Source: an uncultured Dorea sp.
GTDB lineage: Bacteria > Bacillota > Clostridia > Lachnospirales > Lachnospiraceae
Reading direction: 5' to 3'
DNA: 15,647 nucleotides
Assembly (NCBI GenBank): GCA_910587575.1
Contig: CAJULU010000074.1
Span: forward strand, 1-15,647
The notes under the pieces were generated by a model. It was not told where the DNA came from. It was given only the letters and a program-made list of their open reading frames with translations, and did not search any database. Each line of letters begins with the position of its first letter. The stretch's first letter is position 1. Positions 8,252 through 14,798 of the stretch are shown piece by piece. The translations under genes were made by a program, and so were the position numbers.

Positions 8252-8281
8252 ATTTTATCCTTAACCGGATAGAAAAGTCAA
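8252..8281 (-). promoter_or_regulatory. Predicted promoter of GH36-LacI unit
   Basis: On the minus strand, TTGACT (8276-8281) and TAAAAT (8252-8257) are 18 bases apart, about 60 bases upstream of the GH36 ATG. Just downstream, ACTTAA (8216-8221) and TTAAGT (8234-8239) form a loose inverted repeat sharing the half-site TTAAGTT with the palindrome at the transporter promoter. The rest of the 193-base gap to the divergent MATE gene is AT-rich, with a GGAGG site before the MATE start. Confidence 0.5.
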
Positions 8282-8381
8282 CATTTTTACTTCATGTATT
8301 TTATTTTTCTTTCTTTCGCCGATATATGATATATGGAATGTAACTATTCAAAAAAATAATAGATAACGGAGGCATATTTTT

Positions 8382-9725
8382 ATGTCAGCTGCTTCATCCA
8401 CCCTTATGACAGAAGGTCCTATCTGGAAGCGCATTGTAACATTTGCGTTTCCTCTTTTTTGGGGTAATCTTTTTCAACAGCTTTATAACACGGCAGATTC
8501 CGTGATTGTCGGCAATTTTCTCGGCGATGCCGCACTTGCGGCCGTCAGTTCTTCCGGCAGTCTGATTTTTCTAATGGTCGGGTTCTTCAATGGGATCGCC
8601 ATCGGGGCCGGGGTCGTCATTGCCCGTTTTTTCGGTGCACGGGATATTCCCAACCTCCGGAAATCCATCCATACCACCATTGCCTTCGGTCTTTTCTGCG
8701 GACTTGCCCTGACCGTTGTGGGTGTGTTGGCCGCACCCCAGATCCTGGTGTGGATGGGGACGCCCTCAGCCGTGCTGCCTAACTCCATCACTTACTTCCG
8801 CATTTATTTTTCCGGCTCGCTGGCTTTCGTCATGTATAATTTCTTCGTGGGGATCCTGCAGTCGGTGGGGGACAGCCGCCATCCGCTGATCTACCTGGTA
8901 ATCTCCTCTGTGGTCAATATCGTTCTGGATCTGGTACTGATCGGCATATTCCATTACGGGGTGGGAGCTGCTGCCCTGGCTACGGTGATTTCCCAGTTTA
9001 TCAGTGTATTCTTATGCCTGCATCAGCTTCTTGGAAGCCCTGCTGAATTTCGGATCTCCTTTCGGGAAATCCGCCTGGAACGGGATATGCTGCGGCAGAT
9101 TCTCTCCAATGGACTGCCTGCCGGATTCCAGAATTCCATCATCTCTGTTGCGAATGTATTTGTGCAGGCAAATATCAATCAGTTCGGACAGATGGCTGTG
9201 GCAGGCTGCGGCGCATACTCGAAGGTACAGGGGTTCGGTTTTCTTCCGATCACCTGTTTCTCCCTGGCCCTTACTACCTTTATCAGTCAGAATCTGGGTG
9301 CCGGGAGAACTGACCGTGCGAGAAAAGGGGCTGTTTTCGGTGTCATCTGTACCGTCACGGCTGCGGAAATCATCGGGATACTGATCTATTTCTCTGCACC
9401 GGCGCTGATTGCAGCTTTCAATGATACTGCCGAGGTCATTGCCTTCGGAACCAGCCAGGCACGGACAGAGACATTTTTCTTCTTTCTGCTGGCTTTTTCC
9501 CACTGTATGGCGGGGATTCTCCGGGGTGCAGGGAAGTCTGTGGTTCCTATGATGGTCATGCTGATCTTCTGGTGTATTGTACGGATTGGGTATATTTCCA
9601 TTGTGATTCACTTCATTCCAGTGATTAACGTGGTATTCTGGGCCTATCCCCTTACCTGGACCTTAAGTTCCGTGGTGTTTGTGTTCTGCTACCGGAGATT
9701 AGACTGGGTACGGAATCCCTCTTAA
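8382..9725 (+). CDS. MATE family efflux transporter
   Basis: This is a 447-residue, 12-helix protein of the MATE (NorM/DinF-like) family, which exports cationic drugs or metabolites by Na+ or H+ antiport. Support comes from the N-terminal ALPLFWGNLFQQLYNTADSVI-type helix 1 (here FAFPLFWGNLFQQLYNTADS), the block VIVGNFLGDAALAAVSSSGS, and the second-half repeat with FISQNLGAGRTDRARKG near residue 305. The length is normal and the frame intact. ACGGAGG precedes the ATG. It is divergent from GH36 and converges on the degraded DUF262 operon; its TAA overlaps the opposing stop codon (9722-9725). Nothing links it to mannan use. Substrate cannot be inferred. Confidence 0.93.
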   Translation: MSAASSTLMTEGPIWKRIVTFAFPLFWGNLFQQLYNTADSVIVGNFLGDAALAAVSSSGSLIFLMVGFFNGIAIGAGVVIARFFGARDIPNLRKSIHTTIAFGLFCGLALTVVGVLAAPQILVWMGTPSAVLPNSITYFRIYFSGSLAFVMYNFFVGILQSVGDSRHPLIYLVISSVVNIVLDLVLIGIFHYGVGAAALATVISQFISVFLCLHQLLGSPAEFRISFREIRLERDMLRQILSNGLPAGFQNSIISVANVFVQANINQFGQMAVAGCGAYSKVQGFGFLPITCFSLALTTFISQNLGAGRTDRARKGAVFGVICTVTAAEIIGILIYFSAPALIAAFNDTAEVIAFGTSQARTETFFFFLLAFSHCMAGILRGAGKSVVPMMVMLIFWCIVRIGYISIVIHFIPVINVVFWAYPLTWTLSSVVFVFCYRRLDWVRNPS

Positions 9726-10057
9726 AAAGTCCGAAACCGGGATGTAGGTAAATGCATTCCCACATACCCAATAATTCCAACCTTATGTTCCGGATCCGGC
9801 AGAAAATGGATTCTGCCGGGATAATTTCCTGGAAAACTGATATGCCAGTAGAAATACTCTTCCTTTCCATAAGGTGTCATAAACCTGCGCAGATTCCTCA
9901 GATATGTATCATTCTGAACCGAATCAGATTCAAATCTGCAGCCATGTCCTACCCTCTCTTTGTGAAAATCACCATCATACTCTGCAAAATAATCTTCCAG
10001 AATCTGAATTCTTTTCATAATGTTCTGTACCTGCAAGGAAACACGTGCTTCTTCCAA
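9722..10057 (-). pseudogene. Tail of an unrecognised protein, 5' truncated, in DUF262 operon
   Basis: A 111-codon frame starts at a TTG without a good ribosome site and is preceded two codons upstream by TAA. It has an N-terminal helix (VQNIMKRIQILEDYFAEYDG) and a compact C-terminal part rich in aromatics: FYWHISFPGNYPGRIHFLP and then IIGYVGMHLPTSRF. It reads as a real domain with clean coding bias, but I cannot name the family. It follows the AAA-ATPase start in a different frame, so it is probably the surviving 3' part of a downstream operon gene (or of the ATPase gene) after a deletion. Its TAA overlaps the MATE stop on the other strand by four bases. It could still be expressed as a short protein. 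Confidence 0.55.
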
Positions 10058-10059
10058 CC

Positions 10060-10122
10060 TTTACAATCTATCGTCATATTTTCAAAACATTTAAAATTTT
10101 TCAGAGTCACTTTATTAATCAT
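10060..10122 (-). pseudogene. N-terminal stub of a RecF/SMC-like AAA ATPase
   Basis: Inside the DUF262 stop region an ATG at 10120-10122 opens MINKVTLKNFKCFENMTI, the standard first strand-helix of AAA_15/OLD/RecF-like ATPases (ITKLTLKNFRCF-type openings). GAGAAAGG lies upstream as ribosome site, and the start overlaps the DUF262 TAA by eight bases, as expected for translational coupling. After about 21 codons the similarity stops; the frame then runs 14 more unrelated codons to TGA at 10015-10017. No Walker A motif or any other ATPase motif follows. The rest of the gene, normally several hundred codons, is gone. Confidence 0.72.
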
Positions 10123-11269
10123 TACCTTTCTCCTTCAAAACCCTCTTTACCAGTGTATCAACCACATCTATACGTGCAAAAACACCCTTCTTATCTGGCA
10201 GTTTCAGCAGATATAAGTATTCCGGAGATTCACACAGCTCCATATATTCCCTTTTCATCTCATCTTTTCTATATTTTAATCCTTCCACATGAGCCGCATC
10301 CAGATTCTTAAAAACATAGCACCAGGATTCAAAAATCACTTTATTAATCGGTCTGCGCCTTCCATCTGCACACACTTTCCGAAAGCTGTGTTCACCCATG
10401 ACTGCATAGACCGACTCCATGACATAGCTGAATTCTTTTTGGATCGTCTGCAGATCATGTGCCCCGGAATGTTTTAAAAATTTCATACCTGCATTCAGAA
10501 ATTCATCAATATTGCCTCTATACAGCTCCAGATCCAGATAACAGAACGAGACATAACGAAGTGCAAATTCCCGATCCAGCATCCGTTCACTTTTAATACT
10601 GCCGCCTGTTGCTTTGATAAAACAATCAAGCCTGGAAAGCTTCTGCAAAAATTCCGTAGCAACTCCTTGAAATAATGCATTGCGTATTTCCTGTGGTTCC
10701 AAAGCAAGGCCGCCGGTATTAATCCTTTTAAATATATTAAATTTTACATTTTCCGGAGTAGATGGATTGACCAGATATACATTAATAACCGTTTCATCGA
10801 TACGTCTTTGAAACGTCCTGGGAAGCCTGTCATAATCGCATCCATCCAGCTCCGGAAAGAATTCTAATTCCTGCAGCCGTAATTTCTTTTCAACCACAAA
10901 CTCCCGCAACGTACTGACTCTCTGCAGACCATCAATAATCAGCCACTTATCCTCATCTGATGCATCAAAATAAAACGCAGGCAGCGGGATTCTCAAAAAA
11001 ACGGACTCAATCAGCTGGCTTTTCTGTCTTTTATTCCACAATCCTGCTTTTCGCTGGAATGACGTGTCAAATTCTATTTCATCATTCTCTATCCGCTTTA
11101 ACAGCGCATCCAATGTCAGAGGTTTCATCGTAATATTGATCTTGGAAGGATCAAACGGCCTGATACGCTCCCCTTTGCATGAATATGCCGTGACGTCCGG
11201 TTCAACATCTTCTGCTAACATCTCTATCCCCCGATCGTTAAAATACTTCATCACTGCATCCAGATTCAA
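10115..11269 (-). CDS. DUF262 (GmrSD N-domain/ParB-like) protein, 5' end frameshifted
   Basis: The 384-codon frame carries the DUF262 signature in order: FDTSFQRKAGLWNKRQKSQL (residues 68-87), ESVFLRIPLPAFYF, IIDGLQRVSTL (DGLQR 113-117, the ParB-like nucleotide-binding/nuclease motif), and FKRINTGGLALEPQEIRNALF. DUF262 is the N-terminal half of GmrS/GmrD-type modification-dependent restriction enzymes and of stand-alone proteins in defence operons; no HNH (DUF1524) domain follows here. The frame begins at TTG without a ribosome site. The natural start is probably ATG at 11388 in another frame (see 11266-11388), so the gene is broken near its 5' end unless an internal start such as GTG-ATG a few codons later is used. 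Coupled to an AAA ATPase stub downstream. Confidence 0.82.
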   Translation of the reverse strand: MNLDAVMKYFNDRGIEMLAEDVEPDVTAYSCKGERIRPFDPSKINITMKPLTLDALLKRIENDEIEFDTSFQRKAGLWNKRQKSQLIESVFLRIPLPAFYFDASDEDKWLIIDGLQRVSTLREFVVEKKLRLQELEFFPELDGCDYDRLPRTFQRRIDETVINVYLVNPSTPENVKFNIFKRINTGGLALEPQEIRNALFQGVATEFLQKLSRLDCFIKATGGSIKSERMLDREFALRYVSFCYLDLELYRGNIDEFLNAGMKFLKHSGAHDLQTIQKEFSYVMESVYAVMGEHSFRKVCADGRRRPINKVIFESWCYVFKNLDAAHVEGLKYRKDEMKREYMELCESPEYLYLLKLPDKKGVFARIDVVDTLVKRVLKEKGND

Positions 11270-11388
11270 GCGATATTTATCGTCATATATACCAGATTCA
11301 GATTGATTCGATTCCCTTGCTCTCTGGCTATTACTACAAGTTTCTCAAGTTCTTCGATATCTTTTTCTTTTAGTATATAATCTCCCAT
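11266..11388 (-). pseudogene. Out-of-frame N-terminus of the DUF262 gene (sigma-1.1-like segment)
   Basis: ATG at 11386-11388, with GAGGATTG eight bases upstream, opens MGDYILKEKDIEELEKLVVI then AREQGNRINLNLVY before drifting to TGA at 11266. Removing two bases (or adding one) in the TATATA stretch at 11285-11291 joins it to the DUF262 frame as LNLVYDDKYRLNLDAVMKYF, followed by NDRGIEMLAEDVEPD. The reconstructed stretch resembles a sigma-70 region 1.1 fold (helix, GNRI, YDDI-like, GIE followed by acidic residues). This suggests a single original protein of about 420 residues. Confidence 0.6.
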
Positions 11389-11490
11389 TTTTCAATCCTC
11401 ATTCCCATCATATTTCTTCTCATTTTACCGTAAACAGTACAAAAGAGCAATCTATTTTGTCTGCTTTATCTATACTCTCCAAATTTTCTC

Positions 11491-11519
11491 TTGACATTTT
11501 TATACATTTTTCATATGAT
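11491..11519 (+). promoter_or_regulatory. Promoter of the YitT-family gene
   Basis: TTGACA (11491-11496) and TATGAT (11514-11519) are separated by 17 bases, an almost consensus sigma-A promoter. Predicted start of transcription is near 11526, giving a leader of about 134 bases. Confidence 0.75.
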
Positions 11520-11530
11520 AATATTGTATT

Positions 11531-11588
11531 AGGCAAAAGCCTCGATCCACGTCTGTCAGGGAAAATCTCTGGCAGGCGTGTTTTTTAT
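11531..11588 (+). terminator. Leader with intrinsic terminator (possible attenuator) before YitT
   Basis: Directly after the predicted transcription start lie a small AGGC-AAAA-GCCT hairpin (11531-11542) and a 12-bp stem (11548-11559 with 11569-11580, two G-U pairs, 9-base loop) followed by TTTTTT (11581-11586). A terminator between promoter and gene, 70 bases ahead of the ATG, suggests either attenuation or a short roughly 60-base RNA. It does not match riboswitch classes that I can recognise by eye. Confidence 0.65.
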
Positions 11589-11659
11589 ATTTCCATAAGT
11601 CCATATTTCTGCGTATTCATGACAGATGAATCACACATTAAAGTAGGAGGGAACAGATT

Positions 11660-12508
11660 ATGAACACTGTTTTATCACTGATTTCTGTAGTCATCGGAAA
11701 CTTCCTGTATGCTCTGACCGTAAAGCTGTTTCTGCTTCCAGCAGGACTGGTGACTGGCGGAACGACCGGTATTGCGCTGACCGTCAACTATCTGACTGGC
11801 TTTTCCATCTCGTCCTTCGTCCTGGCCTTTAACGTACTGATGCTGGTTCTTGGATTCTTCTGCCTGGGTAAGTCTTTTGCTGCCACCACCCTTGCCAGCA
11901 CGTTCCTGTATCCCTTGTCACTGGAACTTCTGGACCGGATTCTGGGCGGCTACGTGCTGACCCAGGACCTCCTTCTCTGTACCCTCTTCTCGGGTCTCGG
12001 AATCGGAATGGCTCTGGGAATCGTCATACGTTCCGGTGCTTCCACGGGAGGCATGGACATTCCGCCGCTGGTTCTGAAGAAAACCATACGAATCCCTGTA
12101 TCCGTCAGTATGTATGCGTTTGACGTATGCATCCTGCTGTCTCAGGCATTGTTCCGTCCGGCAGAGAATATTCTGTACGGAGTCGTACTGGTACTGATCT
12201 ATACTCTTGTCCTGGACAAAATGCTGCTCATGGGAGCAACCAGAACCGAGATTAAGGTTATCAGCGAGAAATCCGATGAAATCCGGAACGCCATCCTTAC
12301 TCAGATTGACCGGGGCGTTACGATATTAAACGGAGAGAGCGGTTATCTGCATAACCCCTCTCCTGTAATCCTAAGTGTGATTTCCAATCGGGAACTTCCT
12401 AAAGTGGAAAAGCTGATCCACAGAATCGACCCGGAAAGCTTCATCATTGTAAGCAGGGTAAGTGAAGTACGGGGACATGGTTTCTCACTGAATAAGCGCT
12501 ACCAGTAA
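11660..12508 (+). CDS. YitT family membrane protein (DUF161 + DUF2179)
   Basis: This 282-residue protein has five or six N-terminal membrane helices (to about residue 195) with the family blocks FLLPAGLVTGGTTGIAL and IVIRSGASTGGMDIPPLVL. The soluble C-terminal DUF2179 domain includes GATRTEIKVISEKSDEI, RGVTILNGESGYLHNP and the SFIIVSRVSEVRGHGF ending. YitT proteins are widespread in Firmicutes; substrate and function are unproven. The ATG has a perfect AGGAGGG site. Its stop is 10 bases from the opposing YbhB stop. The leader ahead of the gene holds a terminator, so expression may be conditional. Confidence 0.92.
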   Translation: MNTVLSLISVVIGNFLYALTVKLFLLPAGLVTGGTTGIALTVNYLTGFSISSFVLAFNVLMLVLGFFCLGKSFAATTLASTFLYPLSLELLDRILGGYVLTQDLLLCTLFSGLGIGMALGIVIRSGASTGGMDIPPLVLKKTIRIPVSVSMYAFDVCILLSQALFRPAENILYGVVLVLIYTLVLDKMLLMGATRTEIKVISEKSDEIRNAILTQIDRGVTILNGESGYLHNPSPVILSVISNRELPKVEKLIHRIDPESFIIVSRVSEVRGHGFSLNKRYQ

Positions 12509-12518
12509 TCAGATTCTT

Positions 12519-12983
12519 TTATTCATATTTACCAATAATACTGCCCTGCTGAATAATATGTCCCCCCGCAATTTTTAGAAATCGGCTTTTTGTAGGCAGG
12601 CCGGTTAATTCTATCTCACAGTCGAGGGAATATATGGTAAAACGGTATAAATGACGTCTGCCTCTGGGCGGTTTGGGACCAGCATACCTATACAGGCCAT
12701 AACCGATTCCCTGTCTGGCATTACCCAGACCGGGAACCATTTTCCCACCCGGAATCGCTCCGTCTATCTTTTCTCTGGCCGGTATATTAAAGATCAGCCA
12801 GTGCGTAAAAGCCTTAAAGACCGGGTGCCTGACGTCCTCAAGGATAATGGCCAGAGTTTTCGCACATGAAGACAGGTTTTTTATTAGAAATTCTGGAGAA
12901 ATATCCTGCCCCCGGCCTGTATTTTCTACAGAAAATATTTCTCCATTTTTCATACTGCTGCATTCAAAAATCAGACTATCCAT
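12519..12983 (-). CDS. YbhB/YbcL family (PEBP-like, Raf-kinase-inhibitor-like) protein
   Basis: This is a 154-residue cytoplasmic protein of the bacterial PEBP family. Family landmarks are DISPEF near residue 28, the ligand-pocket segment LEDVRHPVFKAFTHWLIFNI (the usual DPD.P motif is altered to EDVRHP), the GIGYGLYRYAGPKPPRGRRH loop with the conserved GPxPP..H, and FTIYSLD. Its role in bacteria is unclear; binding of small anionic or phosphorylated ligands is proposed for the family. GGAGG lies nine bases before the ATG, and two TATAAT-like boxes sit just upstream, immediately after the DUF4180 terminator, so it probably has its own promoter. No terminator is visible between it and the convergent YitT gene. 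Confidence 0.9.
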   Translation of the reverse strand: MDSLIFECSSMKNGEIFSVENTGRGQDISPEFLIKNLSSCAKTLAIILEDVRHPVFKAFTHWLIFNIPAREKIDGAIPGGKMVPGLGNARQGIGYGLYRYAGPKPPRGRRHLYRFTIYSLDCEIELTGLPTKSRFLKIAGGHIIQQGSIIGKYE

Positions 12984-13039
12984 GTTCTTTTATACCTCCG
13001 ACAAACAGATTATACTACTTGATTATAGCAGAAAAAACC

Positions 13040-13067
13040 AAAAAAAGCACCTCCTAAGAGATGCTTT
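13040..13067 (-). terminator. Intrinsic terminator of the DUF4180 gene
   Basis: On the minus strand, AAAGCA and TGCTTT arms (13044-13049 with 13062-13067) enclose an inner CTC/GAG stem and a four-base loop, followed by seven T. It lies about 50 bases past the DUF4180 stop. Confidence 0.75.
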
Positions 13068-13114
13068 CCCATACAGAATCAATCCATAGAAAAACCGGAA
13101 TCTGTACCTGTCTG

Positions 13115-13483
13115 TTATTGTGTCCCTGTCAGTTTCTGTACTGCCTCTTCCTTTGTTGACACAAAGAAAAAGTCTTTCCCATGGTTCGACTCATAAATAA
13201 AATCTTTCAGCGGCTTACTGGTATAATGTGAATAATCTCCGTAAACAGCCACCTTTATATGATAGTTCATAAACTTCTGGAGAATCTCACCCGCCATGCC
13301 TGTACTAAGGATGAAAAAATCCCCGCATATGGCATCTTTATCAATGACAATCCTCTCTGCACCTGTCTCATACTTCACAGTCATCGCCAGATCCAGAGCC
13401 GACTGTGTATCAGCAATTACCTTCTCGTCACTGGAAACAACTGCAATATCAATCCCGTTATTCTTCAGATGTTCAATATTCAT
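13115..13483 (-). CDS. DUF4180 domain-containing protein
   Basis: This is a 122-residue soluble protein without signal peptide or membrane segment. It matches the DUF4180 pattern: an N-terminal strand IDIAVVSSDEKVIADTQSAL, then RIVIDKDAICGDFFILSTGM with AGEILQKFMNYHIKVAVYGD, and the C-terminal FFFVSTKEEAVQKL. The family resembles small anti-sigma-antagonist (STAS-like) folds in outline, but no function is established. AGGAGG lies six bases before the ATG. It has its own strong promoter upstream and a terminator downstream, so it is a single-gene unit. Confidence 0.85.
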   Translation of the reverse strand: MNIEHLKNNGIDIAVVSSDEKVIADTQSALDLAMTVKYETGAERIVIDKDAICGDFFILSTGMAGEILQKFMNYHIKVAVYGDYSHYTSKPLKDFIYESNHGKDFFFVSTKEEAVQKLTGTQ

Positions 13484-13531
13484 AATGTCCTCCTAACTCA
13501 AACCTGCAGTACAAATTCCAGTTGAAAATAG

Positions 13532-13560
13532 ATTTTACAGGATAATGCATAAATTGTCAA
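13532..13560 (-). promoter_or_regulatory. Promoter of the DUF4180 gene
   Basis: On the minus strand, TTGACA (13555-13560) and TAAAAT (13532-13537) are 17 bases apart, near consensus, about 50 bases upstream of the DUF4180 ATG. Confidence 0.75.
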
Positions 13561-13767
13561 GCGCCGTTTTCTCATCTAACCCGTAGAATTTATCCCGCAC
13601 GCTCCTCCCGCACACTGAAAATTCCTTGCATAGGACGGAGGCTGCTTTCTTTGAATACCTTATTCCTAATAACCGGCCTTGAAAGAATTCCTTTCCCTGC
13701 AGAAGTTCAAACCCAGATCACAATAAAGTTCGAGCCTTTTCTTAATTTCCCTGCATATTGCATTTGA
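13535..13767 (-). other. Gap between GNAT and DUF4180 with coding-like text in two frames
   Basis: No intact gene is present in this stretch of over 200 bases. In frame after the GNAT stop codon (TAG at 13768-13770) the text reads SNAICREIKKRLELYCDLG, and an overlapping frame (13535-13717) continues ELLQGKEFFQGRLLGIRYSK, then KAASVLCKEFSVCGRSV, to TAA. There is no ATG or ribosome site for the second piece, and its last 10 codons coincide with the DUF4180 promoter. It may be the remnant of a decayed gene, or chance. I cannot identify a family. Confidence 0.3.
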
Positions 13768-14262
13768 CTACCTTTCTCTTTTCAGAACATCCTCCAAAAG
13801 ACAGACCATGATGTATTCTTCTTCATTTTCATCATACACCTCGAATCCTACTTTCCGATACAGATCCACCGCATAATTTGCCTTCTGCACAGACAGGGAG
13901 GCTTTCTTATATCCCTTCTGCTTCAGAAGCTTCAGCATGGCAGTCATCAGCGCCGTACCAATACCGGAATGCCTGTATTCTTCTTGAATTGCAATGGCGA
14001 ATGAGGGTGTTTCATCATCAATATGTCCATAGTCGTTCATGATCCGCACCCATACTGCCCCAATAATCTTTTCTTCTGTCCCGGCCACCAGACACCAGTC
14101 ATCTTTTTTCCCAAAGCCGTCAATGTATATCTGCAGTTCCGGCTGACAGATGATAGATTTTGGCGGCTTCTTTGTCCCCTCGGGAATAAAAATCGCTTCA
14201 TACAGAAATTCGGATAATATGGGATATTCCCTTTCCTTGATTTCACGTATCTGGTAATCCAT
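13768..14262 (-). CDS. GNAT family N-acetyltransferase
   Basis: This 164-residue protein transfers an acyl group from acyl-CoA to an unknown amine. The acetyl-CoA-binding motif A is clear in QEEYRHSGIGTALM (residues 93-106, Q-x-x-R-x-x-G-I-G), followed by KKASLSVQKANYAVDLYRKV with the motif-B GFEVYDE. The start at 14262 is chosen over 14283 because AGGAGG lies six bases before it and MDYQIREI is a typical GNAT opening strand. The first 50 residues contain a YEAIF-IPEG segment seen in many Firmicute GNATs. It lies downstream of the MarR-flavoprotein pair with a 90-base gap and may be read from the same promoter. No substrate can be inferred. Confidence 0.9.
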   Translation of the reverse strand: MDYQIREIKEREYPILSEFLYEAIFIPEGTKKPPKSIICQPELQIYIDGFGKKDDWCLVAGTEEKIIGAVWVRIMNDYGHIDDETPSFAIAIQEEYRHSGIGTALMTAMLKLLKQKGYKKASLSVQKANYAVDLYRKVGFEVYDENEEEYIMVCLLEDVLKRER

Positions 14263-14353
14263 TACATCCTCCTTGCACAGCATTGCTACATCAGTTCTAA
14301 CGCCCTTTTGTACAGTGGATCAAAATCACACCCGCAGCTTCTGCTTCATCCCA

Positions 14354-14782
14354 TCACTCTAAATCTGCAAAAACGAAGCTTTCTGTTTTCAGATCAGAAT
14401 AATGCCTGCCCTTGATTGCCGTAAACTTTAGCACACAATAATCCGGATCGGTTACGCCCTGACTGTAATATATCGTATCCCCGGTACACCAGATTTCTTT
14501 TTTGATTTCATCATCCTGCAGTACTTCCATGGTTCCTATGAGCATTATTCCTTCATACTTAAAACGTCCCCGATGATAAAAGTAGATACTTGCTTTGGGA
14601 TTCTTCATAAACTGTTGTGAGCGCATGGATGAGGTATTGGTTGAAAAATAAAAGCAATTCCCATCTATCTTGCGCGGGGTAAACATTGCTTTGATATTCG
14701 GGAAACCCTCTTCATCCACGGAACTGACAAAAGCGGTCTTCTGCTTCTGGATAAATTCAATCATATGTTGTCTTGTCTTCAC
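14354..14782 (-). CDS. Pyridoxamine 5'-phosphate oxidase family (FMN-binding) protein
   Basis: This is a 142-residue split-barrel flavoprotein of the general-stress-protein-26/PNPOx-like family. The order of strands fits: KTAFVSSVDEEGFPNIKAMF, then FYFSTNTSSMRSQQFMKNPK with ASIYFYHRG, GTMEVLQDDEIKKEIW, and a C-terminal CVLKFTAIKGRHYSDLKTES. Such proteins bind FMN or F420-like cofactors; the reaction here is unknown. The start is GTG at 14782, supported by AAGGAGGAG just upstream; the internal ATG seven codons later has no ribosome site. It follows the MarR stop by 16 bases, so the two form an operon and the flavoprotein is probably under MarR control. Confidence 0.9.
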   Translation of the reverse strand: MKTRQHMIEFIQKQKTAFVSSVDEEGFPNIKAMFTPRKIDGNCFYFSTNTSSMRSQQFMKNPKASIYFYHRGRFKYEGIMLIGTMEVLQDDEIKKEIWCTGDTIYYSQGVTDPDYCVLKFTAIKGRHYSDLKTESFVFADLE

Positions 14783-14798
14783 AGAAACTCCTCCTTGG

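Noticed and set aside
8189..8381. Possible riboswitch between GH36 and MATE
   Set aside because: AT-rich, no stable hairpin with a T-run and no conserved aptamer text; it reads as a plain divergent promoter region.
9012..9611. Minus-strand 199-codon open frame inside MATE
   Set aside because: Low-complexity, charged shadow translation; MATE on the plus strand explains the sequence.
9752..10216. Plus-strand frames opposite the tail/DUF262 3' region
   Set aside because: No ribosome site and atypical composition; the minus strand carries coding-like text with operon overlaps.
11457..11663. Plus-strand 68-codon frame covering the YitT leader
   Set aside because: Its ATG lies upstream of the predicted promoter and it runs through the terminator hairpin; it is not in the leader transcript as a whole.
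14284..14353. Readable codons directly after the flavoprotein TGA (WDEAEAAGVILIHCTKGR)
   Set aside because: Only 18 codons, and the flavoprotein already ends at the usual family position; readthrough or remnant cannot be supported.
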